Under the pieces are notes generated by a model. That model saw only the letters and a list, made by a program, of their open reading frames with translations. It searched no databases and had not been told where the DNA came from. Shown here piece by piece: positions 13,386 through 13,467 of a stretch of 13,467 nucleotides of DNA; position 1 is the stretch's first letter, and the number at the start of each line of letters is the position of its first letter. Source of the stretch: Dehalococcoidia bacterium. GTDB lineage: Bacteria; Chloroflexota; Dehalococcoidia; JACPQF01. The position numbers were made by a program, and so were the translations under genes. The stretch lies in the NCBI GenBank assembly GCA_030650265.1, contig JAUSEJ010000148.1:1-13467 (forward strand). The letters run 5' to 3'.

Positions 13386-13463
13386 GTAGAATAGCGGTTA
13401 GTGCAGCATTCCTATGGATACCTGCACCAGCCCTTTCGGCCTTTAGACTAACCGTTGTTCTAC
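13386..13463 (+). ncRNA. Candidate structured RNA or inverted-repeat element (78 nt)
   Basis: Outer arms of 17 nt (13386-13402 and 13447-13463) pair along their whole length. The only two non-Watson-Crick positions are T-G and G-T when read on the plus strand, which would pair in RNA, whereas the minus strand would have A-C mismatches. Inside, GTGCAG and CTGCAC (13401-13406 and 13431-13436) form a second hairpin, sharing two bases with the outer arm, and GCC-CTTTC-GGC forms a small third one, giving a three-way junction. It lacks a T-loop sequence, so it is not an ordinary tRNA. It lies at the window edge, so its context is unknown. Confidence 0.4.
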
Positions 13464-13467
13464 GAGG

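Noticed and set aside
13386..13463. tRNA gene or integron attC site
   Set aside because: The length fits a tRNA but no T-loop or D-loop consensus is present. The ends do not match the RYYYAAC / GTTRRRY order of attC.
1..13467. CRISPR array, insertion sequence or rRNA genes
   Set aside because: No regularly spaced short repeats, transposase motifs or rRNA-like blocks were seen. The only large repeats are the PAS modules inside the kinase.

Overview
The window reads as a piece of a bacterial genome with mixed affinities. From about 3.4 kb onward the gene families point to a Chloroflexota- or Actinomycetota/Firmicutes-like organism, most likely Chloroflexota. They are a TIGR03960-type radical SAM protein with its DUF2344 partner, a DUF5317 membrane protein, a BTAD-type regulator with TPR-like repeats and a minimal-zincin metallopeptidase. 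This is inferred from family distribution, not from a search. The left 3.1 kb instead holds a multi-PAS hybrid histidine kinase whose PAS repeats look proteobacterial (Burkholderiales-like). It is either an acquired gene or a sign of an assembly join.

Layout. 1-3106 (-): hybrid histidine kinase with five PAS domains, cut off in its receiver domain by the window edge. 3107-3450: intergenic, ending in an extended -10 promoter. 3451-4986 (+): membrane family-2 glycosyltransferase, then an intrinsic terminator. 5094-5803 (+): near-consensus promoter and a probable Rad52/DdrA-like single-strand annealing protein. 5923-6291 (+): small zinc metallopeptidase. 6344-8864 (-): radical SAM gene and DUF2344 gene, overlapping by 14 nt, with a promoter placed so that the mRNA would be leaderless. 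8955-11768 (-): a run of six same-strand genes. In transcription order they are two 32-residue sister peptides, a DUF5317 membrane protein, an 89-residue Os1348/NHLP-like small protein, an HD-GYP phosphodiesterase and a CPFCG-containing protein of unknown function. 11971-13320 (-): a TPR-wHTH-BTAD regulator ending in its own terminator.

The most interesting part is 10.5-13.3 kb. The two 32-residue peptides share an Ala-Leu-Ala motif after a hydrophobic core and an identical C-terminus, TGADAVWP. Both look like short secreted or membrane peptides that could release related ten-residue tails. Upstream of them lie two copies of TGTGAGC, 4 bp apart (11-bp period), just before a -10-like element with no good -35. 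This is the architecture bound by SARP/BTAD regulators, and such a regulator is encoded next door. I infer a peptide-signalling or surface-stress module: regulator -> peptides and DUF5317 membrane protein -> NHLP-like protein, with an HD-GYP enzyme linking it to cyclic-di-GMP. None of this is proven by the sequence alone.

No rRNA, recognisable tRNA, CRISPR array or insertion sequence was seen. A 78-nt inverted-repeat element near the right edge may be a structured RNA.
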